Of a stretch of DNA of 64,000 bases, positions 19,201 through 27,861 are shown in pieces; positions within the stretch are counted from its first letter, which is position 1; every line of letters begins with the position of its first letter. This DNA is from Mucilaginibacter sp. 14171R-50 (lineage in GTDB: Bacteria; Bacteroidota; Bacteroidia; Sphingobacteriales; Sphingobacteriaceae). A program made the translations under genes and the position numbers. The stretch is from contig NZ_CP048115.1 of NCBI RefSeq assembly GCF_010093045.1, positions 4,154,001-4,218,000 on the forward strand, read 5' to 3'. The notes beneath the pieces are model-generated. The model saw nothing but the letters and a program-made list of their open reading frames with translations, made no database searches and was not told the DNA's origin.

Positions 19201-19383
19201 CGTAAAACGGCCGTTCACATCGGTTATCGTGCCGTTGGTAGGTATACCTTTTTCTACAACCGATACCCCCGGCAACACCCCTGCTATATCGCGCACCTTG
19301 CCCGTAACTATTGTATTTTGCGCATACAAAGCCATCGGCAGCAACGTAAATATTATTTGAAAGAAAAGTATTATTTTTCTCAT
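16264..19383 (-). CDS. SusC/RagA-family TonB-linked outer membrane protein
   Basis: A 1039-residue SusC-type transporter. Order: signal peptide (cut near ALYA|Q), carboxypeptidase-like regulatory domain (about 27-100, with GVLPGVSVVEKG and DVNGRFTL), TonB-box and plug domain (about 108-235: VVAYGTRKR, LTGKLPGFFSQQ, IESISILKDASTTAVYGIKG, VLVVTTRRG), then a 22-strand-type beta-barrel ending in a C-terminal aromatic (QFGF). These proteins import oligosaccharides bound by a SusD lid, powered by TonB. It is the last of the Sus genes on the minus strand and follows a SusD gene by 40 bases, the reverse of the usual SusC-then-SusD order. Confidence 0.95.
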   Translation of the reverse strand: MRKIILFFQIIFTLLPMALYAQNTIVTGKVRDIAGVLPGVSVVEKGIPTNGTITDVNGRFTLTLKGQTNTIIVRFIGYINRELKVEANKPLDIILQTSTNGLDEVSVVAYGTRKRITNTGAVSSISAGEIRTVPTANVQNALTGKLPGFFSQQGSGQPGKDASDFFIRGISSLNPAGNQPLIIVDDIEYSYDQLQQINVNEIESISILKDASTTAVYGIKGANGVLVVTTRRGKSGTPKVNLRVEGGVQQPTKTPKFLDSYNSALLINEAQLNDGLPQSFTPEDLAHFKNNDDPYGHPNVNWYDKIFKKQSYQANTNLDISGGTQALKYFISGGALNQNGLVRDFADPQSLVNTNYYFRRYNFRSNLDLKVNKTLDLRLDVTTRFSDLNQPYNQNAVGEVYNFTKETPFTSPYLNPNGSYSYAYSNFNPDHLPTLNARLATGGYQHSRRTDFNFLFGATQKLDAITDGLSLSGRIAYSSVEQYTKQIFNEGIPSYHYNPVMDQYSLRPGGTYVYQNYGLTGNTDINTNNYNLQLFLNYDRTFSNTHHFSGLVLFNQRSNTLFAQNLLSGDLVGVPQKFRGVSGKVSYDYKQKYLIDFDLAYNGTDRFAANHRFGLFPAVSVGYNIIKEDFFSEALPVFSLFKLRASYGLVGSDAAPGNRYVYNQVYNNGGGYNFGQSQQNYVTIYEGALGNPTVVWERARKLDIGVDMNLFRDKISVTFDYFHDIRDDQLITPGSVPLILGVGLPAVNIGKTQNQGFDGQISYHGNIGQFQYNTGFVFSYAKNKILFQDEAAPAYPWLAQTGYSIGQQYGYHYLGYYTADDIAAITTYKNAHQGSNAGNPIALPDNGIALQPGDLRYQDLNGDGVINVFDKRAIGNPNLPNTTLGLSLQAAYKGFSVSVLFQGSFNYSFAVIGTGIEPFQSQFQPIHQERWTPETASTANFPRLGLNPTSVNSPTSYFSDYWLINAYYIRLKTIDIGYQLPNKLLPFKINNARVYVSAYNLFTWDNYNKYQQDPEISTNTAGDAYINQRVINLGVQFGF

Positions 19384-19423
19384 AACTGCTTAATTAATTT
19401 AGTTTAATTGATCGTTAGGGTAA

Positions 19424-21130
19424 TTACCATCCGGGGTTTTGTTTCATATTCGGGTTTTTTTGCACCTCATCGTATGGTATAGGGTATAAATACATTTTTG
19501 GTGCATTAAACCTGGTTGTAAGCACATCAATAGGGTTATAGTTAAGCGTATTACCCACACGTACAATACTAACGCCTTCGCGGGGCTGGTTCATGGTGTT
19601 TTCAGCCAGCTTCCACCGGCGTATGTCCCAGTAACGGCTCTCTTCAAAAGCAAGTTCAATACGGCGTTCGTTTTGCACTATTGTACGCATTTCGTCTTTG
19701 GTCATACCAGCCTTTAAGCCATACAGGTTGTCGGCGCCTGCTGCAATGCCCGCGCGTTTGCGTATACTTATAACAGTGTTATAAACATCGGTAGTTGGCC
19801 CCGCAGATTCATTCAGGGCTTCGGCATAACCTAATAAAAGGTCGGCATAACGCATTATCAACCAATCGGTATTATGCGCACTGTATGAGTTGGTGTTCTC
19901 AAAGTTGCCCATGAACTTACGCATGTAGTAGCCCGTTTTAGTTTGCTGTAACGAACCGTTAGGTTTACTTTGCCCGCCTTCAAACGTTTGTATTTGTGTG
20001 TTTAGCCACTGCGCCCCATTATAAAGTATGGTATAAGTTAACCGTGGGTCGCGGTTGTTATATGGGTTATTAATATCGTATTGCGAAGCCGGGTCGTCTA
20101 TAGGCAAACCATTTGCCATAGGAAAAGCATCCACCAGGCCCTGTGTGGGGCTGGTTTGGCCTTTACCGGTAGCAGCGGTAAAACCTATAGGGCCGTTGCT
20201 GGTTTCTACATTAGTGTTATTGCCGCCCTGGCGCATAAATAAAATTTCGGGATTGTTTTGAGTTAAAAACACATCCTTAAAATTTGGCAGCAGCGAGTAG
20301 GTACCTAAATCTATCACATCTTTTGCTGCGGTAGCAGCGGCTGTCCACCTGCCGGCATCATAACTGGTATAACCTGTTAAATTATTTGCCGGATCGATAT
20401 TTCCGCCATTAAACAGCGGACTTGCCGCATACAAAAGCACCCTTGCTTTTAACGCCAGCGCCGATCCTTTGGTTGGGCGATGGCTATCCGCATTCGGGTC
20501 GCTTATAGGGTATACCAGCAACGAATCCTTGATAGCGTCGCATTCGCTGACGATGTACTTTATACACTCATCAAAAGAGTTACGCGGGAGCGATATATCG
20601 TCAGATATAGTATATACATGGTTGCCCATTAAAGGTACGCCGCCATAACGCTTTACCAGTTCAAAGTAAAACATAGCCCTTAAAAACCTGGCTTCACTTT
20701 TCCAAACATACTTCATCGAAAAACCGTTGTATTTGGCCAATACCGGTACCACATCAATATTATTCACAAACTCGTTAGCCTGGCGTATGCCGGCATAATA
20801 GGTGCCCCACAAATTTTCATCGGCGGGCAGCGTATAGGAGTTATAAGACCCCGTAGATAATATAGTAACAACGTTTGAAGGGCCGGATGCCGAAGAAATA
20901 GCGTCATCTGATGCGGCATCAAGGTAATCGCCGCCAACCCGGTTATGGCCGTTGCGCAAAACGGAGTATACACCGTAAAGGTAATGCTGCGCGTTTGTAC
21001 CAGCCGAGTCCCGCGGGTCGAAAATGTGCGTGATATCCACCTTGTCTACGGGTGTCTGTTCGTATTTTTTGCAACCTGCTATTGCCAGTATAAGTGCTAT
21101 GGCTGCTATAATTTTTTTGTGATTTTTCAT
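19424..21130 (-). CDS. SusD/RagB-family glycan-binding lipoprotein
   Basis: A 568-residue SusD-like surface lipoprotein. The lipobox AIAGC puts the acylated Cys at residue 20. Family landmarks are EARFLRAMFYFELVKRYGGV, ALALKARVLLYAASPLFN, WLIMRYADLLLGYAEALNE, NERRIELAFEESRYWDIRRW and the end YPIPYDEVQKNPNMKQNPGW. SusD proteins cap the SusC barrel and bind glycan outside the cell. The ATG at 21130 starts the signal sequence; a TTG at 21154 is less likely. It follows the 21158-24253 SusC by 27 bases in the normal SusC-SusD order, so these two probably form one complex. Confidence 0.94.
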   Translation of the reverse strand: MKNHKKIIAAIALILAIAGCKKYEQTPVDKVDITHIFDPRDSAGTNAQHYLYGVYSVLRNGHNRVGGDYLDAASDDAISSASGPSNVVTILSTGSYNSYTLPADENLWGTYYAGIRQANEFVNNIDVVPVLAKYNGFSMKYVWKSEARFLRAMFYFELVKRYGGVPLMGNHVYTISDDISLPRNSFDECIKYIVSECDAIKDSLLVYPISDPNADSHRPTKGSALALKARVLLYAASPLFNGGNIDPANNLTGYTSYDAGRWTAAATAAKDVIDLGTYSLLPNFKDVFLTQNNPEILFMRQGGNNTNVETSNGPIGFTAATGKGQTSPTQGLVDAFPMANGLPIDDPASQYDINNPYNNRDPRLTYTILYNGAQWLNTQIQTFEGGQSKPNGSLQQTKTGYYMRKFMGNFENTNSYSAHNTDWLIMRYADLLLGYAEALNESAGPTTDVYNTVISIRKRAGIAAGADNLYGLKAGMTKDEMRTIVQNERRIELAFEESRYWDIRRWKLAENTMNQPREGVSIVRVGNTLNYNPIDVLTTRFNAPKMYLYPIPYDEVQKNPNMKQNPGW

Positions 21131-21157
21131 GATCGTATTTTTTATAATGGCCAAAAT

Positions 21158-24100
21158 TTAAAGTTTAACGGTTACACCAACATTTACTACCCGTTGTATG
21201 GGGTATGCACCGTTGCTAACTTCAGGATCGATACCTTTATAACCATAAAGGGTTACCAGGTTTTCGCCATTAGCAAATAACCTCATGCCCGATAACTTGA
21301 ATTTATGTATCCACTGATAAGGTAGATTGTAGCCTATCTCCGCATTTTTTAACCTTAGATAATCGCCGGAGCGAACATACAGGGTTGAATTGGCTGTATT
21401 GTTGGCATTGCCAAGCGAAAGGCGGGGAAGCGTTGCCGTAGACGCGGTTTCGGGCGTCCACCTGCCGGTTAGGTTATCGTAGCCCTGGCCTGCGTAGGTA
21501 AGTCCTAAAAAGCCCACCCCTGCAAAGCTGTTTACCATGGCTTTATTAAACATAAACTCGTTGTTTTTAACGCCTTGTATGATCATGCTGAAGCTAAACC
21601 CTTTATAATTGAACCCTAACGACGTGCCGTAGAACAACAATGGTTTTTTGTTGGCAATTGCCGAAATGTCAAACTGATTAATCACACCGTCGTTATTCAG
21701 GTCCGCGTATTTTACGTCACCCGCTTGTGCGGTATAACCGGTAGTTGTGGCACTGTTTGCAGCCTCCTGGGCATCTTTAAAGAAACCTAACGCTGTGTAA
21801 GCGTAAACAGCACGTGTAGACTGGCCCGTGTGGCGCAGCCACGGGTACGGCGAAGGTGTTTCATCGCTGAATACATTTTTTGAGTATTGTAAAGAGGCGT
21901 TACCTGATATAAAGTAATTGAAATTGCCAATGTTGTTTTGATAGGTTAAGGTAAGCTCTTCTCCCTGGTTAAGCACTACTCCAATATTTTCTGCCGAATA
22001 AGGGGTACCCAATAACAGACTATTGCGTCCGCGTATCTGCAACAGGTCTTTATACCTGTCATGATAATAATCGGCGGTTATTTTGAAATGATCGTTGAAC
22101 AGGGCGATGTCTGCGCCAATATCAATCTTATCAGCTTTTTCCCAACTGATGTAAGGGTTGGCTAACTGGTTTTGGAAAATACCCTGTACATCGCTGCGGC
22201 TTGTACCTGTGCTGTATTGGTAGCCATTAGGCGAACCGTAAGTTTGAATAAAGTTATAGTATCCAAAATTATCTACGTTGGCATTACCGGTGCGGCCATA
22301 GGTGGCGCGCCATTTCCATGAAGTTATAAAGTTTAGGTTATCCTTAATAAAATCTTCTTTAGCCATTTGCCAGCCTAAGCCACCGGCGTAAAATATACCA
22401 AACTGTTTGCCCGGAGGGTACCGGCTGTAGCCGCTGCGGTTTACAGCGCCTTCTATAAAGTATTTTCCGTCGTAGTTATAACCGGCTTTAAAAGCCTCGT
22501 TGGTGGTTGTGCTTGTTAAATCGAAATTAAGGTTAACCGAACGGGTATCATATAGCAACATACCTGTAACATTGTGCTTGCCAAATTGCCTGTCGTAATC
22601 CAGTGCCACCTGCGCAAATGCATAGCGGGCGCTTGATATGCTGGTAAAATTATTTACTTGCGCAACAGGGCTGCCCACCCCGGCGTAGGTGTCGTCGGGC
22701 TTTATTAAAAAGGTGTTGTTTTGCAACGACCTGTTAAGCAATCCCTGTGATGACAGCGCCAGGTTACCTTTAGCCTTAGCAGACAAGCCCTTGGTAACGC
22801 TGCTCATATCATAGGTAAGATCTAAATTGGCCAGTACATCGTTACTGTTTGTGCGCTGGTAACCAGAAAATTGCGATTGCGACAAAAGGTTATTGGTAAA
22901 TGTGGTGGTACCGCCAAAAGAGCCATCCGGGTTGGTAGCCGGATAGGCGTTGTTTGGTGTGGAATATAAACCGCTAAGAATGTTGTTATAACCCGCACCT
23001 GGCTGCGTGCCCGACTGGATACGGCCAAACAACTGCAAATCGACAACAAATTTTTTAGTCACGTTAACTGTCAGGTCTGAGTTGATGATGTAACGGCTTA
23101 AGTTATTATTGGTATTGTACGGTACCGAAGATGCTGTTTTAAACATGCCATCCTGGTTAAGGTAGTTTAATGATACACTGTACCTTGCTATTGCCGAGCC
23201 ACCATTTACATTAAGTTTATAACTGGTAATAGCCGAATTATCGCGCAGTAACATATTATACCAGTTCACATCAGGATGCCGCACCGGGTCGCTGTGGTCG
23301 CGGTAAGCGTTAAAATCGGCACTGCTGTAAATAGGTAGTTTGCCGTCATTCTGTAATGCCTCATTATACAGGTAAGCATACTGATAAGCAGGTAACGGTG
23401 TAGGCAAACCCAGCGGGGATTGTAAACCTGTTTGCGCCGTAAATGATATGCGCGGCGGGCCGGCCTGTGCACGCTTGGTAGTAATAAGCAGAACGCCCCT
23501 TGAACCGTTTATGCCTAATAATATATTAGAAAATCCGTCCTTTAAAACCGAAACCGATTCAATGCTTTCCGGGTCAAGCGAAGCTATCTCCCGTTGTACA
23601 CCATCAATAATGGTTATCGGCACCTGGCCACGCAGGTATAGGTTAAACTCGGTATTATCATTAGCTGAGTAGTTGTTGTGCAACACTACGTTACCAATAA
23701 AATCGCCTTGAGTTTGCGGCGTAGTTTGGGGGGTTGCAAAGCCGCTATACTGTTGCGTATATAAACCCGAAAGCTGGCCCGGTAACGCATAAGTGTAAAG
23801 CGTTGCAGGTGTAGTTGTAAGCTGGTTGGTGTATACGGTTGATATAGCACCCAGGTATTTGTCTGCATCGGCTTTGCCGTACAGCACGTCGATTTTTGCA
23901 GGCGTTTTAATGTAGGTATCAATCAGCCTGACGGTTATTGCCCGGTTATCTTTTACGGTGGCCTGGCGTACATTATAATTAGGGTGTATAAATACCAGGG
24001 TTGTATTGTTAGCGGCACTGATTTCAAAACTGCCATTTTTATCAGTGCTCACCGTATCTGCTTTGCCCTTAACACTTACCTTAACCCCTTTTAAAGGATT

Positions 24101-24253
24101 ACCGTATTCATCAAGCGCAACACCAACGGCCATGCCGGGGCGGGCATTAACTTTCGCGGTGGTATCCTGCTGCATAGCCCGGCCTGTTGTGCACAGCGCC
24201 AGCATCAGTATAACCAAAGCCGTAAAATATTTATTTAAGTAGCATTTAGCCAT
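21158..24253 (-). CDS. SusC/RagA-family TonB-linked outer membrane protein
   Basis: A 1031-residue SusC-like transporter. A signal peptide (about 1-26), regulatory domain (VGVALDEYGNPLKGVKVSV), plug with LDPESIESVSVLKDG and GSRGVLLITTKRA, and long beta-barrel are present. The plug's first part is atypical for SusC: an extended linker of about 90 residues rich in T, Q and N separates the usual plug blocks. The start is ATG 24253; the open frame reaches 24373 but that extension overlaps the DUF4961 gene and lacks signal-peptide character. A half-operator at 24284-24299 lies 31 bases upstream, so a separate promoter is possible. It pairs with the SusD gene just downstream. Confidence 0.94.
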   Translation of the reverse strand: MAKCYLNKYFTALVILMLALCTTGRAMQQDTTAKVNARPGMAVGVALDEYGNPLKGVKVSVKGKADTVSTDKNGSFEISAANNTTLVFIHPNYNVRQATVKDNRAITVRLIDTYIKTPAKIDVLYGKADADKYLGAISTVYTNQLTTTPATLYTYALPGQLSGLYTQQYSGFATPQTTPQTQGDFIGNVVLHNNYSANDNTEFNLYLRGQVPITIIDGVQREIASLDPESIESVSVLKDGFSNILLGINGSRGVLLITTKRAQAGPPRISFTAQTGLQSPLGLPTPLPAYQYAYLYNEALQNDGKLPIYSSADFNAYRDHSDPVRHPDVNWYNMLLRDNSAITSYKLNVNGGSAIARYSVSLNYLNQDGMFKTASSVPYNTNNNLSRYIINSDLTVNVTKKFVVDLQLFGRIQSGTQPGAGYNNILSGLYSTPNNAYPATNPDGSFGGTTTFTNNLLSQSQFSGYQRTNSNDVLANLDLTYDMSSVTKGLSAKAKGNLALSSQGLLNRSLQNNTFLIKPDDTYAGVGSPVAQVNNFTSISSARYAFAQVALDYDRQFGKHNVTGMLLYDTRSVNLNFDLTSTTTNEAFKAGYNYDGKYFIEGAVNRSGYSRYPPGKQFGIFYAGGLGWQMAKEDFIKDNLNFITSWKWRATYGRTGNANVDNFGYYNFIQTYGSPNGYQYSTGTSRSDVQGIFQNQLANPYISWEKADKIDIGADIALFNDHFKITADYYHDRYKDLLQIRGRNSLLLGTPYSAENIGVVLNQGEELTLTYQNNIGNFNYFISGNASLQYSKNVFSDETPSPYPWLRHTGQSTRAVYAYTALGFFKDAQEAANSATTTGYTAQAGDVKYADLNNDGVINQFDISAIANKKPLLFYGTSLGFNYKGFSFSMIIQGVKNNEFMFNKAMVNSFAGVGFLGLTYAGQGYDNLTGRWTPETASTATLPRLSLGNANNTANSTLYVRSGDYLRLKNAEIGYNLPYQWIHKFKLSGMRLFANGENLVTLYGYKGIDPEVSNGAYPIQRVVNVGVTVKL

Positions 24254-24283
24254 TGTATAAAGTTTAAATTGTTGGCAAAAATT

Positions 24284-24299
24284 AAAATATCGTTTTAGC
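24284..24299. promoter_or_regulatory. Operator-like site upstream of susC
   Basis: AAAATATCGTTTTAGC has a good right half (GTTTTAGC) and a degenerate left half of the locus palindrome. It is in the 94-base gap between the DUF4961 and SusC genes. Weaker than the other sites. Confidence 0.45.
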
Positions 24300-24347
24300 A
24301 GGGGCAAGCATAGGTTATTGCATGTGCCACTGTTATATAAAAGCTTA

Positions 24348-25349
24348 TTATTCGCACTTAAAGGTGTACACAAACGGTTCGAGTGTGTTACCGTAACCCA
24401 CTTTAGTTGTTCCCGCTTTATTGGTTACGAAGTACTCCATCTTTGTAATGGTTTGCGCATCGGTTATATTAAAAAACGCCCTGGGCCAAAAAGTTACACG
24501 ATACCTTTTGCTGGTTGCCGTTGTTTGCACCATCCGTGTTTTATCAGTCTGTTCGCACACCTGTATGGTTTTACCATCGTTGGTATACGCGGTTGCACAT
24601 AAATACAATTCGTTCTCGCCGCTAAGCGGAGTTGCTACCACGGTACCATCAAAAGTTAGGGTAACAAAATCATTGTCCAGTGATTTAGGCGGATCTACAA
24701 TGGTAAGCTGTGGGTTACAGAAATCTACTACATCGCCGGTACCCCCGGTTAGCTCAAAGCAAGGGGTTACCACTTCACTATAATAGGTGCCGTTACCATC
24801 ACTGGTGAAGCCGTTGCCGCTATCGGTAATCACATAGCCCAGCTTTACAAGCGTGTTGTTATTATCGGCGCCAACTTTTATATTTATTGATATATCACCC
24901 GTAAAAGTGTTGCCGTTGTGAGTAAAAGATTTATCTGATTGATAGGCCACCCACTCCATATCATCAATAAGGTTACCGCCTATCCCAAAGGTTTTTTTCA
25001 TGTATGCCGGCCAGGTTAAACCCCCGCCATTTTTAGGCAACGTAGCATCGGTAAGCAGCGTCATGGTGCCGCCGCCCAATGCAGGGCTGTTATAGGTTAC
25101 TTTAGTGTTTTGAGCAGCTTTCCATCCTTTCGGCACCAAAAAGCCAAAAATCAGGTAGTCAGGGCCGCCGTCGCCTGCAGTAGGGATTGAAATATGTACC
25201 GTGATAGGCACAGTTGCCCCTACTGTTGCTGTGGCTGGTTGGTCTACTCCGGTAATTACTTCGCCGCAGCAAGCCAATACTATACCTAGTATTATGCATG
25301 TGCACGCCCGCCATAAAATTTTACCTTTTATATGTAAATATGATCTCAT
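24348..25349 (-). CDS. DUF4961-like PUL surface lipoprotein
   Basis: A 333-residue lipoprotein; lipobox VLAC with Cys about residue 27. After it comes an extracellular beta-rich region (VPITVHISIPTAGDGG, then Ig-like strands) and a C-terminal module ending in LEPFVYTFKCE. Length, position beside SusD and DUF5004, and the DUF4961-like core (PKGWKA, NGTYYSEVVTPCFELTGG) support the assignment. Such proteins are thought to be accessory surface glycan-binding proteins; no enzyme motif is seen. I chose ATG 25349 since it starts the lipoprotein signal; the frame is open to 25454 but would overlap the DUF5004 gene. It is 22 bases downstream of that gene. Confidence 0.78.
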   Translation of the reverse strand: MRSYLHIKGKILWRACTCIILGIVLACCGEVITGVDQPATATVGATVPITVHISIPTAGDGGPDYLIFGFLVPKGWKAAQNTKVTYNSPALGGGTMTLLTDATLPKNGGGLTWPAYMKKTFGIGGNLIDDMEWVAYQSDKSFTHNGNTFTGDISINIKVGADNNNTLVKLGYVITDSGNGFTSDGNGTYYSEVVTPCFELTGGTGDVVDFCNPQLTIVDPPKSLDNDFVTLTFDGTVVATPLSGENELYLCATAYTNDGKTIQVCEQTDKTRMVQTTATSKRYRVTFWPRAFFNITDAQTITKMEYFVTNKAGTTKVGYGNTLEPFVYTFKCE

Positions 25350-25371
25350 AATCTGTTTTTGTTTTGTGGCC

Positions 25372-25809
25372 TTAGTTAACCTTTTGCAGTACGTACACGT
25401 AAGAGTTGTTAGCGCAGCCCGGACTAAAAGTAAGGCTAAGCTGGCGTTTACCATTTACTATTGGATAGGTAAATGCTGTAGAAACCGGTGTGCCGCCAGC
25501 TGCTGTAAACGTTATTTTATACGGGTACTCCGGGTCGTCAAGCGCGAACATGCCATCCTGGTTAACGATAAAGGGCAACCTGTTGGTAAGTTTGTAACCG
25601 CTCCCGTCAAAGTTTATCCTAAACTGGCCAAAATCTACAAGGCCTGCTAAATCGGTGCCGTTACGGGTTGCTTTTATTACCTGCCAGCTTCCGCTTATAT
25701 CTTTCAACGCTTCCTGCTTAGGCAGTACTTTTTCTGTTTTACATGCTGCGGCCATCAGCGTCACCAACAGCAATAACAGCATGCCTTTTATATTGTAAAA
25801 CTTTTTCAT
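25372..25809 (-). CDS. DUF5004-type lipocalin-like lipoprotein
   Basis: A 145-residue lipoprotein with lipobox MAAAC (Cys 23). The mature part begins ISGSWQVIKATRNGTDL, typical of lipocalin-like DUF5004 domains, and is predicted to be a small beta-barrel: FGQFRINFDGSGYKL, PYKITFTAAGG, RQLSLTFSPG. Proteins of this type occur next to SusD and DUF4961 genes and are probably surface-exposed accessory binders. It is 17 bases after the SusD gene at 25827-27578, clearly in the same transcript. No catalytic motif is seen, and the exact domain name is recognised by resemblance only. Confidence 0.75.
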   Translation of the reverse strand: MKKFYNIKGMLLLLLVTLMAAACKTEKVLPKQEALKDISGSWQVIKATRNGTDLAGLVDFGQFRINFDGSGYKLTNRLPFIVNQDGMFALDDPEYPYKITFTAAGGTPVSTAFTYPIVNGKRQLSLTFSPGCANNSYVYVLQKVN

Positions 25810-25826
25810 TTAATAATTTTTCAATG

Positions 25827-27578
25827 TTAATATCCTGGGTTTTGGAACAGTTCAGGCGATTTAGCAACCTCGGTTTGAGGTAGTGGCCATAGGTACATTG
25901 CCGGGCGGAAATTGCGCTTACGTACATTAAAAATAGTATAGGTAGCGGCATTACCATTTCGATTGATCTCGAGCCCTTTTGTTTGAATATTATCGGTTTG
26001 TTCCGCGATCTTCCAGCGGCGCACATCCCAGAAACGGTGAGCTTCAAAAGCAAGTTCTATACGTCGCTCGTTTTGGATGGCCAAACGCATGCCTGCCTGG
26101 TCAAGGCCTGCCGGTAACTGATACGGCATTAAACCCGCCCTCTGCCTTATAGCCTCAACAGCAGCATACACTTGCGTTGTCGGCCCTTCATATTCGTTCG
26201 CCGCTTCGGCATAGTTAAGCAAAACCTCGGCATAACGCATTAAAGGGAGCACCCTTTCGGTATTATGCATAAAATCTTGTGATACCGCATTAGGCGAAAG
26301 CATTTTGTTGGTATAATAACCTGTCGATGTGCCTACATGCACGGCATCCGGGCCAGTAGATATTCCCTTATAATTACCCTGGAAAATATTAACCGGCGTG
26401 AAGCCAGGAACAAGCCTGTTTTGCAACAATGTTTGGTCGCGGATAACGGTAAAATCTAAACGCGGGTCGCGGCCTTTAAAAGGGTCCTGCGGATCATAAC
26501 CTGATGTAAGATCGGTAATTGCCTTACCATTTGCCATCGGAAACGCATCAACCAGTCCCTGTAAGGGGAATGCTCCGTTTTTTCCTGTACGCGATGGCGG
26601 TTGAAACAGTTCTTCCAGATCGGAGTTATCTGAAGGGCGCATCAGCTCAAATATATATTCGGTATTATAGCGCTGGGTAAACAAATTTTGAAATCCTATA
26701 CCCGGCTTGGAGTTATCTACATTTAATTGATATGCACCAAGGCCAATAACAGCTGCCGCCGCATCCCGCGCTATTCTCCACCTCTCCTTATCAAAACCCG
26801 GATATCCTAAAACCGCGTCGTTTTTTGTGCCTGTGAGCGATTGCCCGTTAAATAGCGGACTTGCTGCATATAACAGCACCCTGGCTTTAAGCGCAAGGCA
26901 AGCGCCTTTTGAAGCCCTGCCATAATTTAAACCTGTTTGCGTATTTGGCAGGTCAGTTGCGGCAGCATCACACTCGGCCACAATATAGTTCACACACTCT
27001 TCGTAAGTGTTGCGGCCTGCGGGGATTTTATCCGTGTAGGTATAAATACTATCGCCCAGTAAATGTATACCGCCATAATGTTTAAGCAAAATAGCATAAT
27101 ACCAGGCGCGTAAAAACCGGGCTTCGGCTTTCATTTGCGCCTTCGCAAAAGCATTAATAGGCACATTGGGCAGGTTTTTCAGCAACTGATTAACTGACCT
27201 GATATTGGTATATGATATCCTGTAGGCGTCATCGGTAACCACAGCGGCATTAATTGTACCTGTTTCCCACGCCAGCGCAGTAGACCCGCCAGAGTTGTAA
27301 ACTTCCGCCTCGTCCGACGACGCGTCTAAGCCTCCATTGGGTGTTTGATTAAAGGGAGAAGGCCCATAAGTGAACCGCTTTGCCGAAGCGCTAAACCCAA
27401 CATTTTCGTAGATACCGGCTAAAAAGCGCACTGTATTGGCACTATCTTTAAACACGGTTTCTTCTGTTAAGTTAGATGTGGTAGTTTGCCCCAGGAAACC
27501 GTCCTTTTTACACGATGCAAAAAGAAACAGCGCCAAAAAAAGGGAATAAGCAACCAGCTTAAAGTAAATTTTTCTCAT
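25827..27578 (-). CDS. SusD/RagB-family glycan-binding lipoprotein
   Basis: A 583-residue SusD homologue; lipobox FASC (Cys 23). Conserved stretches are EARFLRAWYYAILLKHYGGI, CLALKARVLLYAASPLFNG, LPLMRYAEVLLNYAEAANE, NERRIELAFEAHRFWDVRRW and the end PLPQTEVAKSPELFQNPGY. It heads the minus-strand transcript (SusD, DUF5004, DUF4961, SusC, SusD, SusC) and has no SusC directly before it, which is unusual. Its partner is either the 21158-24253 or the 16264-19383 SusC. Upstream, 27579-27861 holds two operator-like sites and further half-sites, so the whole Sus block probably starts here. Confidence 0.94.
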   Translation of the reverse strand: MRKIYFKLVAYSLFLALFLFASCKKDGFLGQTTTSNLTEETVFKDSANTVRFLAGIYENVGFSASAKRFTYGPSPFNQTPNGGLDASSDEAEVYNSGGSTALAWETGTINAAVVTDDAYRISYTNIRSVNQLLKNLPNVPINAFAKAQMKAEARFLRAWYYAILLKHYGGIHLLGDSIYTYTDKIPAGRNTYEECVNYIVAECDAAATDLPNTQTGLNYGRASKGACLALKARVLLYAASPLFNGQSLTGTKNDAVLGYPGFDKERWRIARDAAAAVIGLGAYQLNVDNSKPGIGFQNLFTQRYNTEYIFELMRPSDNSDLEELFQPPSRTGKNGAFPLQGLVDAFPMANGKAITDLTSGYDPQDPFKGRDPRLDFTVIRDQTLLQNRLVPGFTPVNIFQGNYKGISTGPDAVHVGTSTGYYTNKMLSPNAVSQDFMHNTERVLPLMRYAEVLLNYAEAANEYEGPTTQVYAAVEAIRQRAGLMPYQLPAGLDQAGMRLAIQNERRIELAFEAHRFWDVRRWKIAEQTDNIQTKGLEINRNGNAATYTIFNVRKRNFRPAMYLWPLPQTEVAKSPELFQNPGY

Positions 27579-27635
27579 ATTTTAGAATTATAATAATAAA
27601 GCTATTAATTCCGGGTATTTTGTATGCTGAAGTAT

Positions 27636-27651
27636 AAAAAATCGTTTTAGC
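27636..27651. promoter_or_regulatory. Operator-like site 1 upstream of susD
   Basis: AAAAAATCGTTTTAGC: good right half (GTTTTAGC), central TCG kept, left half A-rich rather than GCTAAA. It is 58 bases before the SusD ATG. Confidence 0.5.
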
Positions 27652-27727
27652 AAGCTGTACAGGATTGCACGATATAGGTACTTCTTAAATTAAATAATTG
27701 GTTTATAATTATGTGCTAATATATATT

Positions 27728-27743
27728 GTAAAAACGATTTAGC
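27728..27743. promoter_or_regulatory. Operator-like site 2 upstream of susD
   Basis: GTAAAAACGATTTAGC: right half GATTTAGC matches exactly and the left half keeps G and the A-run. It is 150 bases before the SusD ATG; its centre is 92 bases from that of site 1. Confidence 0.55.
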
Positions 27744-27781
27744 AAAGTTTTTTTAACAATTTTTTACTTTTAATAATTTGA

Positions 27782-27805
27782 GATTTAGCAACAGCTATAT
27801 TTAGC
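27782..27805. promoter_or_regulatory. Two further ATTTAGC half-sites
   Basis: GATTTAGC at 27782-27789 and TATTTAGC at 27798-27805 stand in direct orientation 16 bases apart in the gap between the SusD start and the esterase stop. They could be auxiliary half-sites; the region is A+T-rich, so chance is also possible. Confidence 0.3.
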
Positions 27806-27861
27806 ATTTTAATAAGTTTTACAGGTAAAACAATAAATGTTTTCAAAAGATAGTAGCGGTT

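Noticed and set aside
25853-25868. GCGATTTAGC inside the SusD gene, similar to the operator
   Set aside because: It encodes conserved residues near the SusD C-terminus and lacks the left half; similar matches at about 29280 and 35705 are also within coding sequence.
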